Part shown: positions 5,073-5,923 of the stretch, piece after piece
Numbering within the stretch: position 1 is the first letter of the stretch
Layout: each line of letters starts with the position of its first letter
Origin: Hyphomicrobiales bacterium
GTDB lineage: Bacteria > Pseudomonadota > Alphaproteobacteria > Rhizobiales > GCA-2746425
Length of the DNA: 5,923 nucleotides
Reading direction: 5' to 3'
Assembly (NCBI GenBank): GCA_002746425.1
Contig: NVXB01000076.1
Location: 1 to 5,923, forward strand
Notes under the pieces: generated by a model
Database searches by the model: none
What the model was told of the DNA's origin: nothing
The model's input: the letters and a program-made list of their open reading frames with translations, nothing else
Program-made: the position numbers and the translations under genes

Positions 5073-5923
5073 TTAGTAGCCAATCCAGTCATCACGGCGT
5101 GGCAGGTTCACGGTGTTGATGTTCTTGATGACGGCTTTGCCATTAACTGAAGAACCCATGTTCACAGACACTGTTGTGGTGCCGCGATGGTCTTCGTTGG
5201 TCCATGTCGACGGCAGACAAACGCCTTCCAGGCCAGCAGGAACCCAGTCTTTTTTCTGGTACATGCCATCGCGAATGTTTTCGCCAGTGATACCGCCATT
5301 GGCTTTGGCCCACTGCATGGCTTCCATCATGTAATAAGCCGAGCAAATGCCGCGGATATAATGGTGGGTTGGCACGGAGCTTTTGTCCGAAGAGCCGGCA
5401 TCATAGATCTTGTTAACAAGAGCCATACCAGGCGCATCTGAACCCCAGAATGGGGATGCACTTGGGAAGATGTAGCCCTGAGCGCCAGAAGCTTCGATGG
5501 TTTTGTAATCGCCGCCCCAGATGTTGGCCATATAGGTCACGTCTGTGCCCACAGTGCCGCAGGATTTAAGCAGGGACACCACGGAACCGCCAAGGTTGCC
5601 AACAAAAGCGTAATGCGCACCGGTTTCTTTAATCGATAGGCACTGGGCTTTGAAATCACCCGGTTTCAACGGCACGACAACTGGTGGCAGCACTTCCATG
5701 CCAAGTTCAGCTGCGTATTCTGCGCAAGCTTCTTTTGGTGCATTTGGATAAGGATGATTATCGCCAGTGTGCAAGAACTTGGGTGTTGCAATGCCTTTGG
5801 ATTTGGCATCAGCAGCAGCCCATTGCACCATAGCGCGGCAACCATCAGAATAGCTTGGGCCATAGAAGAAATTATACGGCGCAGGCTTTTTGGTTTTCGG
5901 GTTTTTGCCCGATGGATCGGTCA
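5073..5923 (-). CDS. Periplasmic substrate-binding protein of a LivJ-like ABC importer, C-terminal part, cut by window edge
   Basis: The visible 283 residues belong to a type I periplasmic binding protein (Peripla_BP_6 / LivJ-like) that captures a ligand for an ABC importer. The frame runs unbroken off the right edge, so the N-terminus and signal peptide are missing. The internal ATG at 5831 is not the start. Seen: PAPYNFFYGPSYSDGCRAMV near the left end of the fragment, GMEVLPPVVVPLKPGDFKAQ with the common PGDFKAQ turn, GAHYAFVGNLGGSVVSLLKS, the aromatic stretch IWGGDYKTIEASGAQGYIFP, and an ending of RRDDWIGY. The fragment holds six Cys, more than I expect for LivJ, so disulfides are possible. 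It is followed by a hairpin terminator and a livF gene, which fits its role as the first component of the importer. The ligand is unknown; the adjacent acid-CoA ligase-like gene suggests an organic acid. Confidence 0.88.
   Translation of the reverse strand, partial: TDPSGKNPKTKKPAPYNFFYGPSYSDGCRAMVQWAAADAKSKGIATPKFLHTGDNHPYPNAPKEACAEYAAELGMEVLPPVVVPLKPGDFKAQCLSIKETGAHYAFVGNLGGSVVSLLKSCGTVGTDVTYMANIWGGDYKTIEASGAQGYIFPSASPFWGSDAPGMALVNKIYDAGSSDKSSVPTHHYIRGICSAYYMMEAMQWAKANGGITGENIRDGMYQKKDWVPAGLEGVCLPSTWTNEDHRGTTTVSVNMGSSVNGKAVIKNINTVNLPRRDDWIGY

Noticed and set aside
5073..5831. Binding protein starting at the internal ATG at 5831
   Set aside because: The frame continues to the window edge with family-like sequence (PAPYNFFYGPSYSDGCRA), so the true start is outside.

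Overview
The window reads as a piece of an alphaproteobacterial chromosome. This is judged from the style of the proteins (isovaleryl-CoA dehydrogenase, methylcrotonyl-CoA carboxylase, and a LivF-type ATPase paired with a PaaK-like ligase); no 16S or other marker is present, so the class is an inference and the genus is open. All supported genes lie on the minus strand and are transcribed from right to left. The plus-strand open frames are shadows of them. Both ends of the window cut through genes.

Right half (5923 down to 2894): a branched-chain-amino-acid-type ABC importer cluster. It starts with the C-terminal part of a periplasmic substrate-binding protein. A compact hairpin terminator follows, then a LivF-type ATPase, and one base later a PaaK-like adenylate-forming enzyme. 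The permeases and LivG-type ATPase expected for a full importer are not in the window. The layout suggests import of an organic acid, possibly aromatic, followed by CoA activation, but the substrate cannot be read from sequence. The PaaK-like enzyme has an atypical phosphate-binding loop, and Gln sits where a catalytic Lys is expected near the C-terminus.

Middle (2893 to 2789): a short intergenic region with three tandem copies of a 14-bp repeat, a plausible promoter, and a perfect 13+4+13 bp palindrome ending next to the start of a TetR-family gene. This is most simply the operator of that regulator.

Left half (2788 to 1): a leucine/isovalerate degradation (liu) operon. Its order is tetR, isovaleryl-CoA dehydrogenase (8-bp overlap), a small AT-rich gene, and methylcrotonyl-CoA carboxylase beta subunit (cut by the window edge). 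The dehydrogenase turns isovaleryl-CoA into 3-methylcrotonyl-CoA, which the carboxylase then carboxylates. The small gene is the odd one out. It encodes a 163-residue protein with a PD-(D/E)XK-nuclease-like motif, is about 43% GC against about 59% in the dehydrogenase gene, and is fitted between two metabolic genes with a stop/start junction on one side and a 5-nt gap on the other. It is the best candidate here for an acquired, poorly described element.
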